The notes beneath the pieces were generated by a model. The model searched no databases and was not told the DNA's origin. It was given only the letters and a program-made list of their open reading frames with translations. From Ventricola sp036297385 (GTDB taxonomy: Bacteria > Bacillota > Clostridia > Christensenellales > Aristaeellaceae): a DNA stretch of 50,489 nt. Numbering within the stretch: the stretch's first letter is position 1; each line of letters opens with the position of its first letter. This document shows positions 1 to 7,137 of this stretch, one piece after another. The translations under genes were made by a program, and so were the position numbers. The stretch spans positions 1 through 50,489 of the forward strand of contig JAXJLD010000096.1 in assembly GCA_036297385.1 (NCBI GenBank). Direction: 5' to 3'.

Positions 1-1
1 C

Positions 2-511
2 TACGAAAGCGACGAATACTTCTGGCTCGACTCTAACGGCGAGCGGGTTATTTATCGCGGGGGCCGCTGGATCAGCGGTGCGGCCGCTGGTGTGTTCGGC
101 CTCAACGGCAACAACTCCCGCAGCTATGTGGGCACGGGCATCGGCTTGCGTGCCGCTTGCGTTCGGTTTATCTGCGACTCTGACACTCTGGACGATCTGG
201 ACTCTGACAAGAAGCAGCCAGAACCGAAAAAGCGCAGCATTTTGGCTCCGGATTTTATCGGCCGGATCAAGCAGGTGCTCGCCCGGCAGTTTCAGAAGCT
301 CTACGAAGCTGCACACGGAGAGGATCCGGAAGGCTTCGCCGAACTGGCCGAAAAGGCAACAGCCGAAGAACTCACCAAGGCCGCAGCGCTCAGCACCGCG
401 CTGGCTCAGGTGAACGCAGCCGTGGACATGTACGAGCTGACCGCTAAGCAGTTAAAGCTCGCAGCCACGACCTCAATCACAATTAAAACGGAGGTGACCG
501 ACCATGAATGA
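2..511 (+). CDS. DGR variable protein 1 (C-type-lectin/FGE-like fold), 5'-truncated
   Basis: The gene runs in from the left edge; only its C-terminal 169 residues are present. Residues before the variable region (ERVIYRGGRW) match the end of the second target at 38089-39186 (ERCVYRGGSW), a formylglycine-generating-enzyme/C-type-lectin fold used by DGR targets to display variable binding surfaces. The variable region (VR1) spans 53-157. Unlike typical DGR targets, the frame continues for about 117 residues past VR1, through a charged linker (PEPKKRS) and an Ala-rich, probably helical region. The stop overlaps the start of the exonuclease by 8 bases (ATGAATGA), so it is the upstream gene of the early operon. 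Ligand and location are unknown; a surface-displayed or virion protein is an inference. Confidence 0.8.
   Translation, partial: YESDEYFWLDSNGERVIYRGGRWISGAAAGVFGLNGNNSRSYVGTGIGLRAACVRFICDSDTLDDLDSDKKQPEPKKRSILAPDFIGRIKQVLARQFQKLYEAAHGEDPEGFAELAEKATAEELTKAAALSTALAQVNAAVDMYELTAKQLKLAATTSITIKTEVTDHE
53..157 (+). repeat. DGR variable region VR1
   Basis: This 105-bp stretch aligns without gaps to template repeat positions 39644-39748. I count 14 differences, 12 at template adenines (for example AAC to CGC, ATC, AGC, GCC, GGC). The two others are T to G in the codon after GTGTTC and C to G in GGCTTC/GGCTTG. The shared 3' block GTGCCGCT is the likely start of mutagenic homology. The template lies about 39.6 kb to the right. 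Confidence 0.85.
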
Positions 512-1238
512 ACTCCGGGACGTATTCACGAAATACAAAGCAGTCGTATTTTTTGACACTGAGACAACCGGGCTCGAAGCTGAAAGCTGCCAGATCATTG
601 AACTGGCAGCGATCAGAGTCGAGAAAACCGAACGGGGCACCCTCCGCATGGCCGACAGCGCCGACGTGTTCGTGAAGCTGCCGGAAGGTGAGCGGATCCC
701 TCAGAAGATCGTCGAGCTGACGGGGATCACAGACGAGCAGCTCAAAAACGAAGGAATCACCGAGGCTGAGGCTGCAGCTCGCTTCACTGAGTTGATCAGC
801 GGCGGCCGTGTCCTTCTGGTAGCCCACAATGCACAGTTTGACCTCCTGTTTACTGCTGAAATGCTCAGGAGACACGGAAACGGCGGCCCGGAGGCCCTGA
901 AAGCTGCCGACTATCTGGACAGCCTGACCGTTTACAAAGACCGCCGGGCATATCCTCACAAGCTGGCGAACGCGATCCTCGCCTATAAGCTGGAGGACAA
1001 GGTTCAGAACTCCCACAGAGCGATCGACGACGTGGCAGCACTGTTTGAGGTGTGCAAGGCCATGGACGCGGAACGCTCCGATCTTCTCAGCTATGTGAAC
1101 GTGTTCGGATATAACCCGAAGTATGGAGTAAGTGGGAAACGGATCGAAAGGGTGGCCTACTGGCCACAGAATTTCAACAAATACATGCAGGCTCCGAGCT
1201 ATACGCTCCCGGCCAAACTCAGACAAAGAAGGAGGTAA
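504..1238 (+). CDS. DnaQ-like 3'-5' exonuclease (DEDDh)
   Basis: A 244-residue protein with the three exonuclease motifs of the DEDDh group: FDTETTG near residue 18 (Exo I, two acidic metal ligands), AHNAQFD near 111 (Exo II) and HRAIDD near 172 (Exo III with the catalytic His). It should remove nucleotides from DNA 3' ends with two metal ions, like DnaQ or the PolC proofreading domain. No polymerase domain is fused, so it is a stand-alone phage nuclease, probably for replication or recombination. GGAGGTG lies 7-8 bases before the ATG, which overlaps the end of the preceding gene. Confidence 0.88.
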   Translation: MNELRDVFTKYKAVVFFDTETTGLEAESCQIIELAAIRVEKTERGTLRMADSADVFVKLPEGERIPQKIVELTGITDEQLKNEGITEAEAAARFTELISGGRVLLVAHNAQFDLLFTAEMLRRHGNGGPEALKAADYLDSLTVYKDRRAYPHKLANAILAYKLEDKVQNSHRAIDDVAALFEVCKAMDAERSDLLSYVNVFGYNPKYGVSGKRIERVAYWPQNFNKYMQAPSYTLPAKLRQRRR

Positions 1239-1243
1239 CAGAA

Positions 1244-1999
1244 ATGCGAAGCAGCTCGCTGAAAGTATACAGCCCGGTGGAATACACCGGGTACAAAGAA
1301 AAAAGAAGCGGCCACCCGTCGGAACCGGGAAGCCGCACAGGCAATCGAAAAACCACGCGAAAGCCTAAGCCTATTTTATACCGGCTGCGCCGTTTTTGCA
1401 AGCGCCTGAACTGGAAAGGGATCGGCGGGCTGGCAGTCACCACAGTGGTGATCGTGTTCGCAGTGCGCGGCGTCGTGGGTATGTTCTCAGAACACACCCA
1501 AACAAAAACAGCCCCGATCACAACCAGCAGCCCGGCGGCCGAGGAATCTCAGCCCTACGTTTTTTACTACAAGGACGGGCAAGCCGTAAGCTGGGAGGAC
1601 GTCACAGACGCATGGGCCGCAGAGGCAGGGATCCAGAAGCGCTACACTCTCACTGACGCCGAGCGACTGGAGATCGCTCAGGTGCTCACGGCCGAAGCTG
1701 GAGGCGAACCCTTCGCCGGAAAGATCGCAGTAGCTCAGTGTATTCTCCAGACCTGCGAGGACGAAGGGATCCGACCGGACGAAGTGCTGCGCGTGTACGC
1801 ATATAGCAAGCGCCGTCCGGAACCAACTCAGGAAGCCCTCGAAGCCGTGCAGGACGTGTTCGACTTCGGGATCGTGGCAACGACCGAGCCGATCAAATAC
1901 TTTTATGCTCCTGCTCTCGTGGACAGCGAGTGGCACGAGTCCCAGATCTATGTAATGACCATTAACGGACACCGATTTTTTAAGGAGGCAACCGAATGA
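1244..1999 (+). CDS. Membrane-anchored SleB-like cell wall hydrolase
   Basis: A 251-residue protein: a basic N-terminus, one membrane segment at about residues 62-80 (GGLAVTTVVIVFAVRGVVG), a Thr/Ser-rich linker, then a hydrolase domain like SleB/CwlJ (PF07486). The motif LTAEAGGEPFAGKIAVAQ carries the family's catalytic Glu, and the C-terminal SEWHES...GHRFF block fits the family end. It should cut peptidoglycan from the outer face of the membrane (inference). Such an enzyme among recombination genes is odd, because the endolysin sits in the lysis module at 41915. A lysogeny or surface-remodelling role is possible. AAGGAGG precedes the ATG. Confidence 0.72.
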   Translation: MRSSSLKVYSPVEYTGYKEKRSGHPSEPGSRTGNRKTTRKPKPILYRLRRFCKRLNWKGIGGLAVTTVVIVFAVRGVVGMFSEHTQTKTAPITTSSPAAEESQPYVFYYKDGQAVSWEDVTDAWAAEAGIQKRYTLTDAERLEIAQVLTAEAGGEPFAGKIAVAQCILQTCEDEGIRPDEVLRVYAYSKRRPEPTQEALEAVQDVFDFGIVATTEPIKYFYAPALVDSEWHESQIYVMTINGHRFFKEATE

Positions 2000-2247
2000 A
2001 TAATGAAAACAAGCCAAGCGTGATCGCAGAGCTCACGGCTGCACTTGCCAGCATGGCGGAACGTGCCGCCGCTGCTGAGGCAGAAGCCGAGCAGTACAAG
2101 AAAAGTTCAGGCGAGTGGTACCAGTTTTTCACCAGCAAGGACAAGGAACTGAGAGACACGCAGGCAGAACTCCAGAAAGCCCGCGAGGCTCTGGAAGCAA
2201 AGGAAGGAGAACAGAACCATGGCAACGACAAAGAAAGCAATAGCTGA
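1996..2247 (+). CDS. Small coiled-coil hypothetical protein
   Basis: An 83-residue acidic protein whose start overlaps the previous stop (ATGA), so translation is probably coupled. It is rich in Ala, Glu and Lys with heptad spacing (about residues 10-75), predicting one long coiled coil with an aromatic interruption (WYQFF). No enzymatic motif is seen. It overlaps the next gene by 29 bases. No function can be assigned; a structural or partner protein of the recombination module is possible. Confidence 0.65.
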   Translation: MNNENKPSVIAELTAALASMAERAAAAEAEAEQYKKSSGEWYQFFTSKDKELRDTQAELQKAREALEAKEGEQNHGNDKESNS

Positions 2248-2875
2248 GGCAGAGCAGGCCGCAGAAATCAAAGAAGCAACCGCAGTACCTACCACAGAGC
2301 CAGAAGCTCCGGCCGTAACACTGGACGAACTGGAAGGAATGGACATGAACATGTTCGACGCAGAGGAAACCGAAAGCGCTCCGCGCCCGGTATGGCGTAT
2401 CACTGACGACGGCTGCGCCGACTGGGCCTGCCGAAAAATCGCAGAAGAAAAGACCGAGCTCGACCGGATCACCGCACTGGGCGAAAGCCAGATCGAGAAG
2501 ATCCAGCAGAGAATCGACGCTGCTCAGCGCAGATATGAAAACGGCACCCGTTTTCTCACTGGAAAGCTCGCGGAATACTTCGAGACAGTCCCGCACAAGA
2601 CAACCAAGACAAAACACAGCTACCGCCTTCTCTCCGGCACTCTGGTGAAGAAAATCGGCGGCAACACCATGAAACAGGACGACGACACACTGCTGGCCTA
2701 CCTGAAAGCCTCCGGCAATGAGGATATGATCCAGAACACTGAAAAGCCGAAGTGGGGCGAGTTCAAGAAACGCCTCGAAATTGCAGGCGGCCAGATCGTA
2801 GACAAAACCACCGGCGAGCTGGTGGAGGGCGTGCAGATCATTGAGAAACCGGACACCTTCACGGTGGACGTGTAA
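2219..2875 (+). CDS. Gam-like host-nuclease inhibitor family protein
   Basis: A 218-residue protein. After an acidic, Pro/Ala-rich N-terminus (1-55) comes a long helical region with WACRKIAEEK, a coiled coil, and then YFETVPHKTTKT and YRLLSGTLVKK, typical of the Mu Gam-like/Gp157-like proteins of Firmicutes phages. Mu Gam binds DNA ends and blocks host exonucleases. Order supports the call: Gam-like, ERF and SSB follow each other as a recombination cassette. The split between PF07352 (Mu Gam) and PF05565 (Gp157) cannot be made by eye. Start ATG follows AAGGAGA. Confidence 0.7.
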   Translation: MATTKKAIAEAEQAAEIKEATAVPTTEPEAPAVTLDELEGMDMNMFDAEETESAPRPVWRITDDGCADWACRKIAEEKTELDRITALGESQIEKIQQRIDAAQRRYENGTRFLTGKLAEYFETVPHKTTKTKHSYRLLSGTLVKKIGGNTMKQDDDTLLAYLKASGNEDMIQNTEKPKWGEFKKRLEIAGGQIVDKTTGELVEGVQIIEKPDTFTVDV

Positions 2876-2886
2876 GGAAGTAACGC

Positions 2887-3717
2887 ATGGCAACAACCAA
2901 GGAAACGGCGGCCACAAAGACGGCCACCACCCCACCGGTACCACTGACGCTGCAGCAGAAGTTCATCAAGTTGCGCGAAGCCGTTCCCTCTATCACCCAG
3001 AAGGCCCACAGCGACGGCGTAAAGTACAAGTTCGCGAAGATCTTCGACGTGTACCAGCTTCTCACTCCGGCCATGAATGAGTTCGGCGTCAATTTTGACA
3101 TTGTAGGCGAGCAGGCCACCCGGCACAGTGAAAACGGGGATCCGATCTACTACTCCAACTTCACGCAGCACACCAGAAACGGCGACCGCATTGTCTGGGT
3201 GTACGAGGCCGACCTCACGATCCGCTGGACGAACGCAGACAACCCGGACGAGACTCTGGAAGTTACTCTACACGCAATCGGAACGAACGACGGAGGCCCG
3301 GACAAGGCCAAAGGCTCCGCGTGGACGTACTGCCTCAAATACTACCTGTTTGAGAAGTTCGGCATTGATCAGGGCGACGACGATCCAGACATGAGCGACC
3401 ACAGCAGCGAACCCCCTCAGCAGAGCCAGAAACAGCACACAGGAACTCAGAACGGGAACCGGCAGGGAAACACCCAGCCGCAGGCACAAAATGGCCAGAC
3501 GGGGCGCTCAGGCGCCGCACGACCACTCTCAGACGCTCAGCTCTCCCGCCTCTACCGTAAAGGCGAGGACGCCGGGTACTCTCAGCAGTCGATCAACGAA
3601 TGGATCCTGAAAAAATACGGACAGCAGGATCCACACAACCTGACGCGGGCCCAGTACGACGAAGCCTGCGCCGCTATGGACAACGCAAAGCAGCAAGGAG
3701 GACAAGACAATGCTTAA
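2887..3717 (+). CDS. erf: ERF-family single-strand annealing protein
   Basis: A 276-residue recombinase of the ERF superfamily (PF04404). The core (about 20-170) has the signatures KYKFAKIFDVYQLL and AIGTNDGGPDKAKGSAWTY followed by LFEKFGI and an acidic DDDPD. A Gln/Asn-rich linker (about 178-215) leads to a small C-terminal helical domain. ERF proteins form rings on single-stranded DNA and anneal complementary strands, which repairs and circularises phage genomes. It lies between the Gam-like gene and ssb, and its last 8 bases overlap ssb. Confidence 0.92.
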   Translation: MATTKETAATKTATTPPVPLTLQQKFIKLREAVPSITQKAHSDGVKYKFAKIFDVYQLLTPAMNEFGVNFDIVGEQATRHSENGDPIYYSNFTQHTRNGDRIVWVYEADLTIRWTNADNPDETLEVTLHAIGTNDGGPDKAKGSAWTYCLKYYLFEKFGIDQGDDDPDMSDHSSEPPQQSQKQHTGTQNGNRQGNTQPQAQNGQTGRSGAARPLSDAQLSRLYRKGEDAGYSQQSINEWILKKYGQQDPHNLTRAQYDEACAAMDNAKQQGGQDNA

Positions 3718-4111
3718 TCATGTGGAGCTTCTGGGCCGTCTGGCTCAGGAGCCTGAAATCAGATACACACAGAGCGGCACACCAGTGGCGAGCTTCGACC
3801 TCGCCGTGCAGGTACCGAGTAAGAACAAAGACGCCGCTCCGGACTATATCCCGATCGTGTGCTGGAGAGAACGCGCCGAGTTTTGCGGCCGCTACCTCTC
3901 CAAAGGCCGCCAGATCGTAGTTGAGGGCCGGATCTCCACCCGTAAATGGAAGGACGAGAAAACCGGGCAGAACCGCAAGGCCGTGGAAGTTGTGGCCTCA
4001 AACATTTACTTCGCAGACAGCAACGGAGGCAACGCAAATGGCAATCCTCAGCCCGCCAACAACGACGGATTCATGGACATACCGGACGACGGACAGCTTC
4101 CTTTTAACTAA
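3710..4111 (+). CDS. ssb: Single-stranded DNA-binding protein
   Basis: A 133-residue OB-fold SSB. The start MLNHVELLGRLAQEPEIRYT and the block PIVCWRERAEF...YLSKGRQIVVEGR are classic. The C-terminus ends in DIPDDGQLPFN, the acidic tip that recruits replication and repair partners. It protects single-stranded DNA and works with the ERF annealase next to it. The start overlaps erf, with AAGGAGGAC just before. Confidence 0.95.
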   Translation: MLNHVELLGRLAQEPEIRYTQSGTPVASFDLAVQVPSKNKDAAPDYIPIVCWRERAEFCGRYLSKGRQIVVEGRISTRKWKDEKTGQNRKAVEVVASNIYFADSNGGNANGNPQPANNDGFMDIPDDGQLPFN

Positions 4112-4119
4112 TAACACCG

Positions 4120-4142
4120 ACCGAAGGACGACCGCCGGACAG
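4120..4142 (+). repeat. GC-rich direct repeat, copy 1
   Basis: The last 17 bases (GGACGACCGCCGGACAG, 4126-4142) recur exactly at 4571-4587; with flanks, 22 of 23 bases match 4565-4587. A looser third copy lies near 9830-9852. Copy 1 is in the gap between ssb and the replication gene and overlaps a hairpin (CCGCCGG-ACAGA-CCGGCGG). It could be a protein site or part of the origin region. Confidence 0.45.
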
Positions 4143-4197
4143 ACCGGCGGAACTCTACGGCCAAACCAGAAACAAACCACGAAAGGAGGTGCCGACA

Positions 4198-5064
4198 GTG
4201 GCATGGATCCAAATTCACCAACAACTGAAAGACCACCGCAAGGTGCTGGCTGCTGCTGACGAGCTCGACATTGAACCGGCTCACATGCTCGGCCTGCTGA
4301 TCTCGTTCTGGCTCTGGGCCATTGATAACGCACCGGACGGATCCCTCGCTGGAATATCCGACAGAATGATCGCAAGAGCGGCCCAGTGGGACAAAGATCC
4401 GGAGGAATTTGTGGCCGCCCTGACCTCTGCGTCTCTGCTGGACGTAACGGAGGACGGCGTTCTGGAGATCCACGACTGGAGCGAGTACACCGGAAAGCTG
4501 ATCGAACAACGAGAAAATGAGAAAAACCGTTCGAGAGCCCGCCGCGCTGCTGCTAAGTCAAACGACCGGAGGACGACCGCCGGACAGTCTGCGGACGTAA
4601 GCAAGAGCGACCAGAAAAAGACCGCAGGTAGAGTAGACCAGACCAGAGTAGACCAGAGTAGACCAGAAAATAAGGGGGATACCCCCATAACCCCCGCAGC
4701 CGAGAAGCAGCCAAGCGCTCAGGAACGACGTTTCGCAGAGTTCTGGACTGCATACCCGAAGAAAGTCGGCAAGAAAGCAGCACAGAAGGCATGGGAAAAG
4801 GCAAAACCCGACGCTGAACTGTTCGAGAAGATCATGCAGGCAGTGGCAACAGCTAAAACCTCGGAACAATGGCTGCGAGAAGGCGGCCGCTTCATTCCCA
4901 ACCCGTCAACATGGATCAATCAGGGACGCTGGGACGACGAACCTCTCCCACCTGCCGGATCCGGAAGCTATCAACAGCGACCGGGTGGAAATTGTGGAAA
5001 ACCTGACACCATGGACGTGCTCGCGGGGATAATCGCAGACGAGGAAGGAGGCTTCGAGATATGA
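4198..5064 (+). CDS. Replication initiation / replisome organizer protein (DnaD-like)
   Basis: A 288-residue protein. A GTG at 4189 is in frame, but AAAGGAGG occupies 4182-4188, so the GTG at 4198 is the better start (MAWIQIHQQLKDHRK). The N-terminal 110 residues resemble the winged-helix domain of phage replisome organizers (LLISFWLWAIDNAPDG), followed by a low-complexity linker with RVDQTRVDQSRP repeats and a C-terminal domain (FWTAYPKKVGKKAAQKAW...FIPNPSTWINQGRW) common in phage replication proteins. It probably binds the origin and hands over to the helicase loader that follows. The linker DNA contains iteron-like repeats at 4632-4666. Confidence 0.82.
   Translation: MAWIQIHQQLKDHRKVLAAADELDIEPAHMLGLLISFWLWAIDNAPDGSLAGISDRMIARAAQWDKDPEEFVAALTSASLLDVTEDGVLEIHDWSEYTGKLIEQRENEKNRSRARRAAAKSNDRRTTAGQSADVSKSDQKKTAGRVDQTRVDQSRPENKGDTPITPAAEKQPSAQERRFAEFWTAYPKKVGKKAAQKAWEKAKPDAELFEKIMQAVATAKTSEQWLREGGRFIPNPSTWINQGRWDDEPLPPAGSGSYQQRPGGNCGKPDTMDVLAGIIADEEGGFEI
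4632..4666 (+). repeat. Iteron-like repeats inside the replication gene (candidate origin)
   Basis: Three copies of the 10-mer AGTAGACCAG (4632-4641, 4647-4656, 4657-4666), with a half copy ACCAG between the first two. They are followed by a short inverted repeat GGGGG-ATA-CCCCC and another C-run. Many phages place the origin as iterons inside the initiator gene, as in lambda O. The repeats encode the linker of the initiator. Confidence 0.55.
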
Positions 5065-5744
5065 CAAAAGCAGACGCGGCTCGACTGGTGGCGATCGTCG
5101 TCACCGCCTACCCGAATTTTGACAAGTTCAAGGACGCGAAAGCAATCGAGGCCACGGTGAATCTCTGGGCCATGATGTTTGAGCAAGACGAATCCGGGAT
5201 CGTAGCGCTGGCAGTAAAAAAACACATTGCAACAAACAAATGGCCGCCAAGTGTGGCCGAAGTCCGGGAGATCATGCTGGAGATCCAGCACCCGGAACTC
5301 ATAGAGCCGGACAAGGCATGGCTGGCCGTGAGCGACCTCATGTACAGCGCCGGACAATTCAACCACGGAGATCTCTCCCACCAGCTCCCGCCTCTGGTGG
5401 CGCGGGCCGTTGAGTCAATCGGCTGGACTTCCCTCTGGGAAATGCACCGCAGCGCATACATAGGCGGCAAGCCCGGCATGGATCGGGTAGCCTTCATGCA
5501 ACAGTACACGCCAATGTACGAACGGGAAAAGTCTCGCAGCATGACACCGGCACAATTAACCGAGAAGATCGACAACGCGGCCGGATCCCTTCCGGACAAA
5601 GGCCAACGCCTGATAGAGTACAGGGAAAGCGAACGCCGCAGGAAAGAGCAGGAAATGGAGGCTATCACCCGCGGAGCCCTCCGGCTGGAGAGTCAGAGCG
5701 TCGAACAAACGAAGCTCGAACTCAGAGGGGAGGTGCTGGGATGA
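5061..5744 (+). CDS. Replicative helicase loader/inhibitor (G39P-like)
   Basis: A 227-residue protein whose N-terminal 70 residues (MTKADAARLVAIVVTAYPNF...VNLWAMMF...AVKKHIATNKWPPSVAEVRE) match the helicase loader/inhibitor family of SPP1 gp39 (PF11417). Those proteins bind the DnaB-type helicase ATPase and load it at the origin bound by the initiator. The C-terminal part is charged and helical. It overlaps the initiator by 4 bases, and this pairing is the standard replication module of Firmicutes phages. No DnaB-type helicase is visible, so the host helicase is probably used. Confidence 0.85.
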   Translation: MTKADAARLVAIVVTAYPNFDKFKDAKAIEATVNLWAMMFEQDESGIVALAVKKHIATNKWPPSVAEVREIMLEIQHPELIEPDKAWLAVSDLMYSAGQFNHGDLSHQLPPLVARAVESIGWTSLWEMHRSAYIGGKPGMDRVAFMQQYTPMYEREKSRSMTPAQLTEKIDNAAGSLPDKGQRLIEYRESERRRKEQEMEAITRGALRLESQSVEQTKLELRGEVLG

Positions 5745-6631
5745 TCCTACAAGGTGACGCACTGGAGGAACTCAGAAAGCTGCCGGACAAATGCTGCAGC
5801 GTCTGCGTAACTTCACCACCCTACTACAACGCCAGAGACTACGGAGCAGCCGATCAGCTCGGAACCGAAAGCTCTCCGGAGGAATACACCCGCAAGCTGG
5901 TGGAAGCCTTCCGGGAAGTAGCCAGAGTCCTGAAAGACGACGGCACCCTCTGGCTGAACATCGGCGACAGCTACGCGAGGCATATCGAGGACGGAGGGAT
6001 CAAGCGCAAGGATCTGATCGGGATCCCGTGGCTGCTGGCTCTGGCTCTCAGAAGTGACGGCTGGTACCTCCGGGCGGACATTATCTGGAACAAGCCCAAC
6101 GCCATGCCAGAAAGCGCCAAAGACAGACCGGCAAGATCTCACGAGTATGTTTTTTTACTCAGCAAAGCGGCCGCCTATTACTACGACGCCGAGGCCGTCA
6201 AGGAGCTGGCCGTCGGGTACGATCCGAAAAAGCCCGGCCGGAAGCGCGGCAACGCGAAAACCTTCCGCGGCGGCACTGCCTACACTCACGATCAGGCCAA
6301 AGCCAACAGCGCCGAGGTGGATCGAGGCAGCCACGGGCTCCAGAGAAATGAAACCGGCAAACGAAACCGCCGGGACGTCTGGACGATCGCCACACGGCCA
6401 TATAAGGGCGCCCACCTCTCCACGTTCCCGGAGGAACTGGCCAAGATCTGCATACTGGCCGGGAGCAAACCGGGCGACACGGTTCTGGATCCATTCTCAG
6501 GAAGTGGAACCACAGGAGCCGCAGCCCTCAAAGAAGGGCGGAACTATATCGGGATAGAGATTAACCCCGACACCTGCAAAATACAAGAGCAGCGACTCGC
6601 TGAGGCTGCTCAGGAAGGAGCCAAACCATGA
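5741..6631 (+). CDS. DNA methyltransferase (beta class, TSPPY motif)
   Basis: A 296-residue site-specific methyltransferase. Catalytic motif IV is TSPPYYNARDYG near residue 24, and the AdoMet-binding motif I is DPFSGSGTTGAAAL near residue 247, so the order is catalytic-first (beta class). Ser before PPY is more typical of N4-cytosine than N6-adenine enzymes, but the product cannot be fixed from sequence. No restriction enzyme is adjacent, so it probably protects phage DNA. Start ATG 5741 overlaps the end of the loader gene. Confidence 0.88.
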   Translation: MILQGDALEELRKLPDKCCSVCVTSPPYYNARDYGAADQLGTESSPEEYTRKLVEAFREVARVLKDDGTLWLNIGDSYARHIEDGGIKRKDLIGIPWLLALALRSDGWYLRADIIWNKPNAMPESAKDRPARSHEYVFLLSKAAAYYYDAEAVKELAVGYDPKKPGRKRGNAKTFRGGTAYTHDQAKANSAEVDRGSHGLQRNETGKRNRRDVWTIATRPYKGAHLSTFPEELAKICILAGSKPGDTVLDPFSGSGTTGAAALKEGRNYIGIEINPDTCKIQEQRLAEAAQEGAKP

Positions 6632-7137
6632 AACGCGGTGAAATTTATTATATCGAAAGCACATACCGGGAAACCGGAAGCGAGCAGAGAGGCGGCCGTC
6701 CTGCGGTGATCGTCTCCAATGACAAGAACAACGAAAACAGCGAGGTTGTGGAAGTGGTATACATGACCACCAAACCAAAAAACGACCTCCCAACTCATGT
6801 ATTTATCCGGAGCGCACTCTCCCCTTCTACCGTCTTATGCGAACAGGTAAACAGCGTAAGCATGAAAAGGATCGGGACGCTGATCGGAAAATTGACAAAG
6901 AGCGAGCTCGCAGCCGTGGACTCTGCTCTGGCAATCTCTCTGGGGATCGACTTCATGGATCCGAAGCCCGCAGCCAAAGAAGCGGAGCATTTACTGGAAG
7001 AAATAAGCAAGCAGCCACTCCGGATCGTCCAGCAGGATCCAGACGTTGAAAAGATTAAGCTCGAAACTGAGCGCGATCTCTACCGGAATTTATACAATGA
7101 GCTGCTGAGCAAAACCATGAAAGGAGCAAGCGCATGA
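6628..7137 (+). CDS. PemK/MazF-like endoribonuclease family protein
   Basis: A 169-residue protein. Residues 1-110 fit the MazF/PemK barrel: MKRGEIYYIES, QRGGRPAVIVSND (conserved Arg/Pro), VVEVVYMTTKP, and LCEQVNSVSMKRIG with the Glu/Gln and Ser seen in the active groove, then IGKLTKSELAAVDSAL. Related toxins cut single-stranded RNA at short motifs. A helical extension (about 115-169) ends the protein. No antitoxin-like gene is adjacent: the neighbours are a methyltransferase and a DUF4406-like gene, with ATGA overlaps on both sides. It may act on host mRNA during infection. Confidence 0.82.
   Translation: MKRGEIYYIESTYRETGSEQRGGRPAVIVSNDKNNENSEVVEVVYMTTKPKNDLPTHVFIRSALSPSTVLCEQVNSVSMKRIGTLIGKLTKSELAAVDSALAISLGIDFMDPKPAAKEAEHLLEEISKQPLRIVQQDPDVEKIKLETERDLYRNLYNELLSKTMKGASA

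Noticed and set aside
483..1226. Long minus-strand open frame opposite the exonuclease gene
   Set aside because: Mirror of a strongly coding plus-strand gene with DEDDh motifs; no ribosome site and no recognisable protein.
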